A stretch of DNA of 64,000 nt. Source: Palsa-504 sp963744005 (lineage in GTDB: Bacteria; Actinomycetota; Actinomycetes; Streptosporangiales; Streptosporangiaceae). Below the pieces are notes generated by a model, which made no database searches, was not told the origin of the DNA, and worked only from the letters and a program-made list of their open reading frames with translations. Below, piece by piece: positions 25,806 through 34,895 of this stretch (the first letter of the stretch is position 1; every line of letters starts with the position of its first letter). The stretch covers positions 558,001-622,000 of the forward strand of contig CAVURU010000004.1 in the NCBI GenBank assembly GCA_963744005.1. The letters are read 5' to 3'. Both the position numbers and the translations under genes were made by a program.

Positions 25806-26969
25806 CTAGTCCAGAAGCTGATCAAGGGACCGGTCCCATTCATCGAAGAAACCCTCGGGCCACTCTGAGAGCATGCCATCTCTGCCGATCTCAGGGCTCA
25901 TAATGTGAACGCCGTCGTCTTCACGTCGGAAATAGTGCAGAGCCACGTCTTCGGGGCGCAGTGCGCCACGCTTCACTTCCAGCCGAACTCCGTTCAGGAT
26001 GTGATCGCTGTGGGTCTCTACAACGAGCTGAGCACCGATTGCCGCGGCCGCGCACGTCAGTCGCCCCATGGCACTCTGTCCTTGAGGGTGGACATGAGCC
26101 TCCGGGTTCTCGAGCAGGATCATGCTGCCGGGACGAGCTGTAAGGCACGCGAGCACGATGGGTAGCGCGTAAGTCAGCCCGAAGCCAACGTTCGTGGGTC
26201 GATACAGGCCGGATGTGACTTGTCCCTTACGGCTGAACTGAAAGCCGAGCTGAACTAGGTCCGTCCGCACGATCGACTGTGCTTGCATTCGAACTCCTGG
26301 GCAGATCTCACTCATCCAGGCCTCAGCCTGGTCGAGCAGGCGAGGAGAAGGTCCACTGTGCAGAAGCGGCTCGAAGGTTATGGCTTCATCCTGGTACGTG
26401 CGCAGGAAGTCAATGGCGTACTCGCCGTGTGCACCCAAAAAACGCCGACGGACAGACATCTCATGGGAGCGGGGGTAGGTCACTGCGGGATTTATGCGAT
26501 CCGCGCGGAGATACTGAAATCCATCGTTGAAGAGCGAAAAATCTGACTCAGCAACCTCCGGAGCCACTCCACCCGCCATATCAAGGGTACGATCTTCGGC
26601 TGTCGGCGAGCATACTGTCAGCGGCAGCAGGTCGTCTTCACGCCCGTATGCTCCCTTCCATTCCTGGTCAGTAGCTGAGACTGACAACTGAAATCCGATT
26701 TGCGGCTGCTCGCCTGCAGGCGTCACATGATCTTCATGCAGCACGTCCTGTCCGGTGCCGAGTTGAACGAGTTCCCCATTCAACGGAAATCCGCCGTCGT
26801 CCAAACTCAGCAGAAGACTTTGGTCGAAGGATTGGCGCAGGAGCGCTAGAGCTTGAAGGACAGTGCTCTTTCCTGAAGAGTTTAGGCCTGAAAGCAGAGT
26901 ATATGGGGCCAGCCCGATTTCAGCCGAGGAGAAAGCTTTGAAATTTGTGATCGTCAGTTTGTCAATCAT
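25806..26969 (-). CDS. AAA family ATPase with DUF3696-like C-terminus (ABC/OLD-type)
   Basis: A 387-residue SMC/OLD-type ATPase. Walker A is GLNSSGKST (29-37), an ABC-like signature region precedes Walker B ILLENPEAHVHP, and VVETHSDHILNGVR is the H-loop. The C-terminal DGMLSEWPEGFFDEWDRSL matches DUF3696. These ATPases are frequent sensors in bacterial immunity. Its start overlaps the end of the DUF262 gene in ATGA, and an uncharacterised gene follows, so DUF262, ATPase and the 306-residue protein form a coupled set. Nuclease (TOPRIM) residues are absent, which separates it from GajA/OLD. Confidence 0.88.
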   Translation of the reverse strand: MIDKLTITNFKAFSSAEIGLAPYTLLSGLNSSGKSTVLQALALLRQSFDQSLLLSLDDGGFPLNGELVQLGTGQDVLHEDHVTPAGEQPQIGFQLSVSATDQEWKGAYGREDDLLPLTVCSPTAEDRTLDMAGGVAPEVAESDFSLFNDGFQYLRADRINPAVTYPRSHEMSVRRRFLGAHGEYAIDFLRTYQDEAITFEPLLHSGPSPRLLDQAEAWMSEICPGVRMQAQSIVRTDLVQLGFQFSRKGQVTSGLYRPTNVGFGLTYALPIVLACLTARPGSMILLENPEAHVHPQGQSAMGRLTCAAAAIGAQLVVETHSDHILNGVRLEVKRGALRPEDVALHYFRREDDGVHIMSPEIGRDGMLSEWPEGFFDEWDRSLDQLLD

Positions 26970-28120
26970 TTGGCCACATCCTTTAGCATCTGCTCCACTG
27001 CCCCAAAACGTCGTCGAACCTTTACAGCATCACCCGTTGCAAACGAGATTGCTTGCTGGAACTGGCTGTCCTCCATCAGTGCTATCAAGCGCTTCAAAAC
27101 CTGATCTTGGCGGCTGCGGAGGGATGATATCTCACCGGGAGTCATTTTGGCCAGATTGACCGCCTCGGCTTCAAAAAGCGCCTTATTCACCGGAAGTCGG
27201 CGATTCTGACCGCGAAATACCTTGCGGAACGCGTACTCGCCGAAAATCTGCTCGGCAGCCCGCATTGCATCCGCGAACTCTTCACGAAGCCTGTCAATCT
27301 CTTCTTGGGGCAGATCATTTAGTCGCTTCATGGTGTCGCGCAAAAATTTGTCAAGGTCACCACCAGGATACGTGTCCGGTTCGCTCAAACGAAAGGCCAG
27401 GAAGCGCAGTACCATCTCGCGATCCGCCATTCGGCTACGCGATACACTGTGCTGAGTTGCGTCTAGGAATGGCTCGCCCTCCGAGAGTTCCCTGAGAAGA
27501 TCCCTCGCGAGCCCGGGAATAAGTGCATGCCGCAATTCTTGCAGGGTAAGCGGGCGACCGCCAGTATTGATGCGGGCGAAAATATTGAACATGACCGGCT
27601 CGGGCGTTCCCGCGCGAATAAGGTGAACAATTAGCTCGGTTTCGTTGATCCGCGTTTGCAAGCTACCTGGAAGCTCGTCGTACTGTAGTCCGTTGTACCG
27701 GTCTAGGTACTCGAGCTTCTGAAGTTTGAGTGGAGTTGCTTCAATGGCGCCAGGGTCGACGAAGCGTGCGATCGTACTGAGTCGTTGAATACCGTCCACC
27801 ACTGCCCAGCTGTCCTCACCGCTTTCTGCTGCGTAGAAATGCGGCAGCGGTATCCGAAGCAACAGTGACTCGATCAATCGGCTCTGGTTGGTCTCACTCC
27901 AGATGCCAGCCAGCCGTTGGAAGTCGGGAGAGAGGTCCAGGACACCACGCCGCAGTCTGGACAGGAGCAGGTCGACAGTCATGATCCGGGTCTGCACGTC
28001 GATCTCAGCCGGATCGAACGGCTCATGGATCAGATCGTCGAGCTCCTCGCGCTCAACACCAGTAGTCCGGCCTTCATCATCGACTTCAAACTCCACCTCG
28101 GACTCAAAGTTCTCGCTCAT
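26966..28120 (-). CDS. DUF262 (GmrS/ParB-like) protein
   Basis: A 384-residue protein with an acidic 45-residue N-terminus and a DUF262 domain. SRLRRGVLDLSPDFQR leads to WAVVDGIQRLSTI (DGxQR nucleotide site), and FARINTGGRPLTLQELRHAL is the second hallmark. GmrSD enzymes carry DUF262 plus a DUF1524 HNH domain; here the C-terminal 120 residues (KVFRGQNRRLPVNKALFEAE onwards) are helical and lack an HNH motif. DUF262 domains bind and hydrolyse nucleotides and sense modified DNA. A switch role for the ATPase and the 306-residue partner is inferred. Confidence 0.88.
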   Translation of the reverse strand: MSENFESEVEFEVDDEGRTTGVEREELDDLIHEPFDPAEIDVQTRIMTVDLLLSRLRRGVLDLSPDFQRLAGIWSETNQSRLIESLLLRIPLPHFYAAESGEDSWAVVDGIQRLSTIARFVDPGAIEATPLKLQKLEYLDRYNGLQYDELPGSLQTRINETELIVHLIRAGTPEPVMFNIFARINTGGRPLTLQELRHALIPGLARDLLRELSEGEPFLDATQHSVSRSRMADREMVLRFLAFRLSEPDTYPGGDLDKFLRDTMKRLNDLPQEEIDRLREEFADAMRAAEQIFGEYAFRKVFRGQNRRLPVNKALFEAEAVNLAKMTPGEISSLRSRQDQVLKRLIALMEDSQFQQAISFATGDAVKVRRRFGAVEQMLKDVAK

Positions 28121-28192
28121 ACCAGTCGCGCCTGTACCCTCTCAGTGGCCAAGAGCCTCGTCGGCGTTCCGACTAGCCGATAGTATCGAAAG

Positions 28193-28915
28193 TTATGCCT
28201 TGAACCGGTCGAATTCCCGCGGGAGGAGATCGATAAATTCAGTCGAATCCATTCCGTAGACGTCCCAAGTCAGGTCGAATTGCTGAATGACGTCGACCAG
28301 TCTGCGCGCCGACCCTCCGGTCTTTCCGCCCGAGCCCCGCTTCAACCTTCCCTCGGCCGGTAGGTAGTAAAGCTTGGTGACTGCCTCCATCAGCGATGGG
28401 CTCGTAACTATCTCTTGGCGAGAGACAAGCTGCTCGACTACGTCACCTGGCTGTCCGACCGGCGTCGCGAGCACCCCCATCGCACGTTGAGGATCATCTT
28501 GATGGGCGCGATAGATCCGGTATGGTCCAGCAAGGAGATGTCTGTAGTACCGCTTGTACTCGTCAACGACTGGAATCCACCGGGCACGTTCCCCAAGCTT
28601 TCTCTTTCCCGTGTCGTCTCGAGGAGCCAGAACGTCAAGCCATGCGGCAGCCAGCCAGGCCCACAGTCCTCGATCGCGCTCGACATCACCCATAATGTTC
28701 TGACTTGGCTCAAGTAGGTCGTAGAAGTACTGGGCCGCGCTGAACCGATTATGGAAGGCTCGAACGTCGACAGTCAGTTCCTTCGATGGGACGTTGGTGA
28801 GGTCTGGATCTTTAAGCAATCTGGGCAGATCAGGCTCTTCTCCGGATCCGATAAGATCGAGCATGCCTTCAAATTTCTCCACGCCTCTCTGATTGAAGCT
28901 TCGCAGCTGCATCAT
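28193..28915 (-). CDS. Uncharacterised protein, DUF6339-like, of the second GHKL module
   Basis: A 240-residue cytosolic protein. The middle RDRGLWAWLAAAWLDVLAP and YKRYYRHLLAGPYRIYRAH recall the DUF6339 family of defence-associated proteins, but I rely on memory for that match. The C-terminus VIQQFDLTWDVYGMDSTEFIDLLP is well conserved in look. It overlaps the upstream gene by four bases (ATGA) and so is part of the GHKL operon. No catalytic motif is evident. The 72 bases before the DUF262 gene hold no clear terminator, so transcription may continue. Confidence 0.65.
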   Translation of the reverse strand: MMQLRSFNQRGVEKFEGMLDLIGSGEEPDLPRLLKDPDLTNVPSKELTVDVRAFHNRFSAAQYFYDLLEPSQNIMGDVERDRGLWAWLAAAWLDVLAPRDDTGKRKLGERARWIPVVDEYKRYYRHLLAGPYRIYRAHQDDPQRAMGVLATPVGQPGDVVEQLVSRQEIVTSPSLMEAVTKLYYLPAEGRLKRGSGGKTGGSARRLVDVIQQFDLTWDVYGMDSTEFIDLLPREFDRFKA

Positions 28916-29670
28916 AGGGTGGCTGCCTCCGTATCCAGCTGCACAGTCAACTTCTGCAGGAACTTATGCTTCCTTGCGAATGCGCTCGCTGCTTCGTCGG
29001 CCCATTGTTCAGCGATCTCCGGCTCGTCTAGCGAAACCTCAGCGGGATCAAATCCAAGATCGGTTAGGAAACGGCGCCATGCTGCCGCCTCATCGCCGTC
29101 TTCTTCGTTGTTGTCGTTCTCTCGCACCGCCCAAAGAGCGACCTGTCGCAAGATTTCCGGATACACTAGAGCCTGAAATTTCGGGTCGAGCGCGAACTCT
29201 TTCCAATCGCCTATATTCGAATTTATGAAGACCGCCGGCCCTTCGTCAATTTCGAGCCGCCACAAGCGTTGCCCGAGGTCACTCGAAGAACGAAGTGGTA
29301 GTAGAGGAGCATTGGGCGCTTCGTTCTGTTCGTCAGTAGCCGGTACGCGATCGGCCACTGCCAAGAGCTTCCCGTCGGATTCGCCTACGCCGACAACCTT
29401 GACTCGAAACAATGCACCACCGTCTACGCTGAACTGCGGCAGGGTCACGTTTTTCTTCAGTAGCGGCGAACTGACAGTTCCGCAGTAGATCCTCGATCGT
29501 GTGGTCTGCCGGTAGGCCTCGATGATTACTGATGAATCTGCCGGCAGTGAAAACCCGCTGAGGTTCAGCCGCTCAATGTTGAGTAGCAGATGCCCCTCAG
29601 ATTCGTGGAGCCGGAGACGGATGCGGTCCCGGGTCAGTCGGAGCCTTCCCGTGTAATTCAGCCTGGTCAT
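28912..29670 (-). CDS. Uncharacterised protein of the second GHKL module
   Basis: A 252-residue protein of unknown family. The first 120 residues are beta-rich (LRLTRDRIRLRLHESEG; DSSVIIEAYRQTTRSRIYCGTV; LPQFSVDGGALFRVKVVG) and the second half is helical and acidic. The beta-rich half suggests a small barrel or an immunoglobulin-like adaptor. It directly follows the GHKL ATPase gene (stop and start codons touch as TAA-ATG once the frameshift is corrected) and overlaps the next gene in ATGA. It is likely a structural partner of the ATPase. Confidence 0.7.
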   Translation of the reverse strand: MTRLNYTGRLRLTRDRIRLRLHESEGHLLLNIERLNLSGFSLPADSSVIIEAYRQTTRSRIYCGTVSSPLLKKNVTLPQFSVDGGALFRVKVVGVGESDGKLLAVADRVPATDEQNEAPNAPLLPLRSSSDLGQRLWRLEIDEGPAVFINSNIGDWKEFALDPKFQALVYPEILRQVALWAVRENDNNEEDGDEAAAWRRFLTDLGFDPAEVSLDEPEIAEQWADEAASAFARKHKFLQKLTVQLDTEAATL

Positions 29671-31601
29671 TTACCCGGCCTTTCCGCGAGAGCGCACTCG
29701 GAGATCCCGATTTATGTCGAATCCTCCGACCTTCAGAGCAAATTGCTGTGGATCATCTACGCTGGCGGCAAGGTGATTACCTTCATGCGCGAGGATTGTT
29801 CCTCCAGTGATCTCGAGATCAAGATCCTTGAAATCAAAGTCTTCAGGAGACCACTTTGCGAAGGGATTTCCGCGTTCGCGGTCATACGCTGCATCGACAT
29901 CGATTCGGTCAAGATCCGCACCGTCGCTGGTCAGGCGGATCGTGAATCCACCGTGTTGTCGGCGGATTGTCCGAATCTTTTGGGGCGACCGCCGCTCCGG
30001 GCCGGCTGCGGACGCCTAGTACTACCGATTGGACGAGCTGCTGGCTTGCCCTCGCCTAGTGTGTCGCCTTCATCGGCAGCGACTGAGAAGAACTGCTGAG
30101 CAAGTGTGCGGTCTTCTTCTTCGTCAGCTTTGCGGATAATCCTCAGAATTTGCCATGGAGACTGCTTGACGAAGGTGAGCCATCGGGGACCATATAGATA
30201 TTTTCCCTTGAACCGATCGGTTTTTTCGCTCCAGTTTGTATGTGCTGGTCCTTCGGCGTCACCGAGAAGGCCAGCCAAGGTGCCACTCCTTATGAGGACT
30301 ATTGCGCGGATACCTTGCAGGGTGTTAGACCAGACCTCCGAGACTATGATTCCTTCGCGAACATAAAGTGGCCTGGCTCGACTGTTGAGATCCGGAACTA
30401 GCAGTACGTCGAAGAAGGACTCTCTAACTATTTCGCTCCGTCTCTCGGAGATATTGACTGGAACTCGAATAATAATTCCCTGGCTAGAATCAAGCGCTGA
30501 TGCGGCTTTCTGGCGTGATGACTCATCGATGAGTTCCGGATGCCATATAGGAGAGCCTTCCGGCGCATCAGCGAAAATGATCGCCGAGGAAGGCATATTG
30601 AGCGACCAGCGAATTATCTCCGAATCTTTACGAACCCGGTCTCGATCTTTCTCGGGCAAATCATCAATAACCGCGCTAAGTGTGTCGTGGTCTATATGGC
30701 AGCCTTGGCCGTCGTGCGCTTCGATATCTACGATCAGCTTTCCCTCGATGATTGCGACGAAGTAATCTCGGACCACCGAGCGCCGAAGATCGTCGACAGT
30801 CAGGCTATCTTCCACGTAGGGAATTACAACGGAGAGGCCGGGCTGGTTAGTGCGAGCCAGATGCCAGGTACGACAGAACTCAGAGACAAAATGCGAATCG
30901 TTGGCTGGAACGGGAACGTTATGGCGTGCGCCTCCTAGGGTCGCCCACCAGCCGTCCGGCTCCCAATTTTTCCCATCCATTTTGTGGTTTCGCATAACCG
31001 CTTGCCCCATGACTAGGGGCCCGGCCTCGCCGGGCCCCTTCTCACGTACAGTCATGGCGAGAAACGAACTCACCTGGCTAGCCTTTGGAAATACATATTT
31101 TCCTACGCCCCAGCGTCCCCGGTTGGATTCAGACTTGCCTGACTTCCCCTCGGCTCGGAAAAAGTAGAAAAAGTCATTTCGCTGATTTCTTCCCGGTTCT
31201 TCGTAGCTGTCCTCATCACCAATCAGGCCAGTCGTTCCGAAATCTTCGACAACTATATACTTGCACGATCGGTCTTTCAGGCCTTGAAGCTCTCTGAACT
31301 CCTCATCGGATGCGGACGCTTCTGCGTGAGGCCAAAACTCGGTGAAATAGTCTCCGGCCTCTGCCGGAGACAGGGCGCCGAGCTCTCCGGATACGAAGAA
31401 TCGCACTCGGACGGCGTCGGACTCTTCGGATTTGGCATCGAGAGTGTTCTGCACAGCTTCCCGGACCACTTCGTCGGCAGTGGTGGTAATGGAGTCTGTG
31501 TTAAAAAACTCGCCTTGAATGGGATCTCGTTGCTTTGACATGGGCGTGCGCTCGACGAAACGCCACTCTGGTGCCTCACTCCCCAAGCCGCTCTCAAACA
31601 C
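29671..31601 (-). pseudogene. Second GHKL-type ATPase, frameshifted near the C-terminus
   Basis: A protein of about 640 residues. N-terminal Bergerat fold: REAVQNTLDA (47-56, N-box), VVEDFGTTGL (118-126, G1) and GRWGVGKYVF (162-171, G2). The start is GTG 31601 with AAAGGGG; the next ATG (31541) has no ribosome site. The open frame stops at 29931 after an arginine/proline-rich run, but a single missing base near 29988 restores SPQKIRTIRRQHGGFTIRLT and a further 85 well-formed residues (WSPEDFDFKDLDLEITGGT, GGFDINRDLRVRSRGKAG), ending in TAA at 29671-29673, directly before the next ATG. The match of this end to the operon structure makes a sequence error likely. Probably an ATP-driven DNA or protein clamp acting with its two downstream partners. 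Confidence 0.8.
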
Positions 31602-32230
31602 GCGCGCCCCTTTGCTGCACTTGGTAGGTATTGAATCGACTTTATCTTGATACTACTGCTGTAACTGCGGCCGCAACCGGGACGAGTCGGTGCGCTCCCA
31701 TCGAAGCCGTTTTCGCATCGGCTCTGGTGATGGAGTCCGGAGCAGTGCACTTGTCCGAGGTTGCCCAAGGGCGCCCGGCGGAGCCCCGCTGACACAACGC
31801 GATGGGCTGTAACGTGCCCGCCCTCGGCTTTCACGCGCCAAGAGCTGCCCCAAAGGACATTACTTATAATTAATCCGAAGAAGACAAGACTCATGAGTCT
31901 CCGTGCCGCTCCTCGCATGAACCTCACTCACTGCAAAACACTGTACTGACGCTCGTGGGGTCCGCGTCGAGTACGTGGCAGACAATCTCAGCTGTTACCC
32001 CTCGGTGGGCTGTAGGACCAGCCAGGCTGAGCGGGCGCCGCTGATGATGTCGGTCGACCCGCCAACGATTTGCTTCGGATCGAGATGGAAGCCACTGGTC
32101 CCTTGGATGCCATGCCGGCCCAGCTGGGCATCCTAGGCCGACGGGCTCTCTGCTCGGCTAGCCGAGCTCCCATCTGTTGGAAAGACCGAATCTTCGGCAA
32201 CTCCTATGAGGATTGGTAGCGTGACCTCGA
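31602..32230. other. Intergenic region at the island edge
   Basis: No convincing gene. AT-rich patches at about 31630-31660 and 31860-31875 (with TATAAT at 31865-31870) may carry the promoter of the - strand defence operon. Base composition returns to chromosome level by about 32240. I see no tRNA gene, integrase or long repeat that would mark an attachment site. Confidence 0.45.
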
Positions 32231-33178
32231 ATGTGCGCTGCGAGGCAGGTGGTGGTCGATTTGAAAGCCGTGTACTACGAGGCTTCAGGCGGACCGGAAG
32301 AGCTGAAGGTCGGCGTGCGCCCAAACCTGGTCCTCGACGTCGGCCAGATGCTGGTTCGGTCTCACGCCGCCGGCGTCGGCATCTGGGACGTGAAGATCAT
32401 GGCTCGCGACGCCGGCCGGGCGTCACCGCCACGTATTCCAGGCTCCGAAATCGCTGGCACCGTCGAGGTGGCCGCCGGCGGCTTCCGCGTCGGCGACCGC
32501 ATCTTCGCCTCCCTTTTCTCGGCCGGAGGCGGCGGCTTCGCCGAACTCGCCGTCGCCCGCGTCGACAAGGCCGCCGTCATCCCCGCTAGCATCGACTTCC
32601 CCGAAGCCGCGGGCCTGGTCATCCCTGGCGTCACCGCCTACGAAGGCCTCGTCGACCGCGCCCATCTCCAACCCGGCGAGACCGTTCTCATAACCGCCGC
32701 CGGCGGTGGCGTCGGCACCGCCGCGATCCAGATCGCCAAGAACATCGGCGCTCGAGTCATCGCCGTAGCCAGCAGCCGCAACCACAGCTACGTCCGTGAT
32801 CTAGGCGCCGAAGCAGCTGTCGACTACCACGACCCCAACTACGTCGACCAGCTCCGAACCGCCGCCCCTGATGGATTCGACGTCCTCTTCGACGGCACCG
32901 GCAACGAAGTCCGCGACCAGACGATCCCTCTGATCCGCAGAGGCGGCCACGGCATCCTCATCGTCGGCGGTGACCCTCCGCCCCGTGACGGAGTCGACCT
33001 CCAGTACTTCGGCGCCACCACCACCGCCGAACGTCTCCAAGCCATCGCCCAACTCTCCGCCGACGGAAAGCTGCGGATGCCGATCGAGGCTGAGTTCCCC
33101 CTCGGGCGTGCACGCGAAGCCATGGAGCACGTCGCCGCCGGCCACACTGTCGGCCGGGTCGTGCTGCGCATCACTTAG
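32231..33178 (+). CDS. Quinone oxidoreductase-like NADP-dependent MDR enzyme
   Basis: A 315-residue zinc-free medium-chain dehydrogenase: PRIPGSEIAGTV near residue 70, ITAAGGGVGTAAIQIAKNIGA as the nucleotide-binding motif (about 157-177), and AREAMEHVAAGHTVGRVVLRI at the C-terminus, typical of quinone oxidoreductases. It reduces quinones or enones with NADPH. The start at ATG 32231 gives a short extension; the TTG at 32261 (KAVYYEASGG follows) would match the family N-terminus better, with GGTGGTGG before it. It lies just outside the low-GC island. Confidence 0.88.
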   Translation: MCAARQVVVDLKAVYYEASGGPEELKVGVRPNLVLDVGQMLVRSHAAGVGIWDVKIMARDAGRASPPRIPGSEIAGTVEVAAGGFRVGDRIFASLFSAGGGGFAELAVARVDKAAVIPASIDFPEAAGLVIPGVTAYEGLVDRAHLQPGETVLITAAGGGVGTAAIQIAKNIGARVIAVASSRNHSYVRDLGAEAAVDYHDPNYVDQLRTAAPDGFDVLFDGTGNEVRDQTIPLIRRGGHGILIVGGDPPPRDGVDLQYFGATTTAERLQAIAQLSADGKLRMPIEAEFPLGRAREAMEHVAAGHTVGRVVLRIT

Positions 33179-33201
33179 CCAGCACGGCCAGAGAGCCACG
33201 C

Positions 33202-33999
33202 TCATTCCATGTCCGAGTTGAGCGGCCGAGCAGTCACGATCCATGCGTAGGACCCGAACCAGATGCCGTCGCCACGCAAATGCCCAGCGAGCGTCTCCCG
33301 CAGTCGCCCCCGCGCAAGAGCCGCAGCGGCAGGATCCAGCTGGCTGAGCACGTCACGACTCAAAGCGAACCCGCCCACCCAGTCGACCGCAGCATCCACA
33401 TCAGGCCCGAAGTACATCGGCTCCCGGACCTCAGTAAACGCCACTTCGCCGAAACCAGCCGCCTCGAGGATTTCCGTCACCACCTGCGGATCGGCCAGCG
33501 AGAACGGGTCCGGCCCCGCCAAAACAACGGACCCGGCCAAGGCCTCGCGCACGGCGACATCCCACTCGTTACGATTCTGAGCCTGCCACACCATCATCAC
33601 CAGCCGACCGCCCGGAACCAGTGCCCCTCCGACGTTCGCGAACGCCGCCACCGGGTCCTCGAAGAACATCGTCCCGAACCGACTCATGGCCAGGTCAAAG
33701 CCACTCCGCGGAAACCGGTGAACCTGAGCGTCGCCCTGCTCAAAAGCGACGTTTCCCAACCCCAGCCCCTGAGCCGCCGAACGGGCCTGCTCCACAGCCG
33801 CCGCTGAGATGTCCACCCCGAGCACCCGCCCCGCCGTGGCCACAAGAGCAGCCTCACGAGACGTCAGCCCGCTCCCGCACCCGATGTCCAGGACATGCTC
33901 ATGAGCCTGGATGCCCAGCGCGCCACGCAGGACCTCGTTGTGCCGTCGCAATTCAGCGTTGTAGTCGATAAGGCCAGCGTACAGACCCTCCCCGCCCAA
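33202..33999 (-). CDS. Class I SAM-dependent methyltransferase
   Basis: A methyltransferase of about 265 residues: YNAELRRHNEVLRGALGI, motif I VLDIGCGSGLTSREAA, DISAAAVEQAR, and post-motif GDAQVHRFPRSGFDLAMSRFGTMFFEDP, as in UbiE/Coq5-like enzymes. The start is uncertain. The open frame runs far upstream only as antisense of the SDR gene. TTG at 33999 fits the usual family length and leaves 49 bases to the divergent SDR start. Substrate unknown. Confidence 0.82.
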   Translation of the reverse strand: MGGEGLYAGLIDYNAELRRHNEVLRGALGIQAHEHVLDIGCGSGLTSREAALVATAGRVLGVDISAAAVEQARSAAQGLGLGNVAFEQGDAQVHRFPRSGFDLAMSRFGTMFFEDPVAAFANVGGALVPGGRLVMMVWQAQNRNEWDVAVREALAGSVVLAGPDPFSLADPQVVTEILEAAGFGEVAFTEVREPMYFGPDVDAAVDWVGGFALSRDVLSQLDPAAAALARGRLRETLAGHLRGDGIWFGSYAWIVTARPLNSDME

Positions 34000-34048
34000 C
34001 CCCCAGCCGGAAAACGAATAGAGAAGCAGGCACGGTAACCTCGGCGAG

Positions 34049-34831
34049 GTGACTGACCAGCCCGGCGCGCAAGCCACGCCCGACCTCGAAGGCGTCCGCG
34101 CCCTCGTCACCGGCGGCACCAGCGGCTTGGGCTTCGCCATGAGCCAGGCCCTGGCCGCGGCCGGCGCCCACGTCATCCTGACCGGACGCACCCAGCAGCG
34201 CATCCGCGCCGCCGCCGCCCAGATCGCCCTGGACACCCACGTGACCGGCATGGTTATGGACGTTCGCGACGAGCAGTCCGTCTCCGCAGGCATCCACCAC
34301 GCCCTCACCATCCTCGACGGCATCGACCTGCTCGTGAACAACGCCGGCATCGGCATGCGCACCGTCAATCCGGACTTCATGACCGACCCGAATGGCTTCT
34401 GGCAGGTCACTCCCGACGGCTTCCGCGACCTCCTGGCCACCAACGTCCTTGGCTACTTCCTGGTCGCCCGCGCCATCGTCCCGCACATGCTCGAAGCCGG
34501 CCACGGCAAGATCGTCAACATCTCGGTCAACGAGGCCACCATGCGCCGCAAGGGCTTCACCCCCTACGGCCCGTCGCGGGCCGCCACCGACGCGCTGTCG
34601 CACGTCATGGCCGCCGATCTGGCCGGAACCGGTATCGACGTCAACCTGCTCCTCCCCGGCGGCGCCACCCGCACTGGCATGACCCCCGACACCGCGCCCG
34701 AGGCAGCCCAGGCCACCTGGCTCGACCCGGCCATCATGGGCCCGCCGATCTGCTGGCTCGCCTCCAGCGCCTCCGACGGCGTCACCGACCAGCGGATCGT
34801 CGCCAAGGACTTCACCCGCCCGACCGCCTGA
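34049..34831 (+). CDS. Short-chain dehydrogenase/reductase
   Basis: A 260-residue classical SDR: VTGGTSGLGFAMSQALAAAG (TGxxxGxG cofactor site), NNAGIG, catalytic YGPSRAA (Y-x-x-x-R, where R replaces the usual K) and a C-terminal VTDQRIVAKDF. The catalytic Lys of YxxxK reads R in this protein, which is unusual and could weaken activity. The GTG at 34049 is leaderless, with TAACCT at 34036-34041 seven bases upstream. The stop region GCCTGAGCCTAGCCTGA repeats the GCCTGA unit. Confidence 0.87.
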   Translation: MTDQPGAQATPDLEGVRALVTGGTSGLGFAMSQALAAAGAHVILTGRTQQRIRAAAAQIALDTHVTGMVMDVRDEQSVSAGIHHALTILDGIDLLVNNAGIGMRTVNPDFMTDPNGFWQVTPDGFRDLLATNVLGYFLVARAIVPHMLEAGHGKIVNISVNEATMRRKGFTPYGPSRAATDALSHVMAADLAGTGIDVNLLLPGGATRTGMTPDTAPEAAQATWLDPAIMGPPICWLASSASDGVTDQRIVAKDFTRPTA

Positions 34832-34895
34832 GCCTAGCCTGAAGACCGAAAGCCAAAGCGGACGCCCGAAGCGTAGCCACCCGTCATCCTCCAGA

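Noticed and set aside
20561..31601. Identification as the Mza system.
   Set aside because: A MutL-like ATPase is present, but I find no Z1-domain or AIPR protein.
31277..31927. A - strand frame over the 5' end of the second GHKL gene.
   Set aside because: It is in another frame of a gene with clear motifs and shows no family features.
20561..32230. Integrase, tRNA or attachment repeats at the island ends.
   Set aside because: None seen; the mobile origin rests only on lower GC and gene content.
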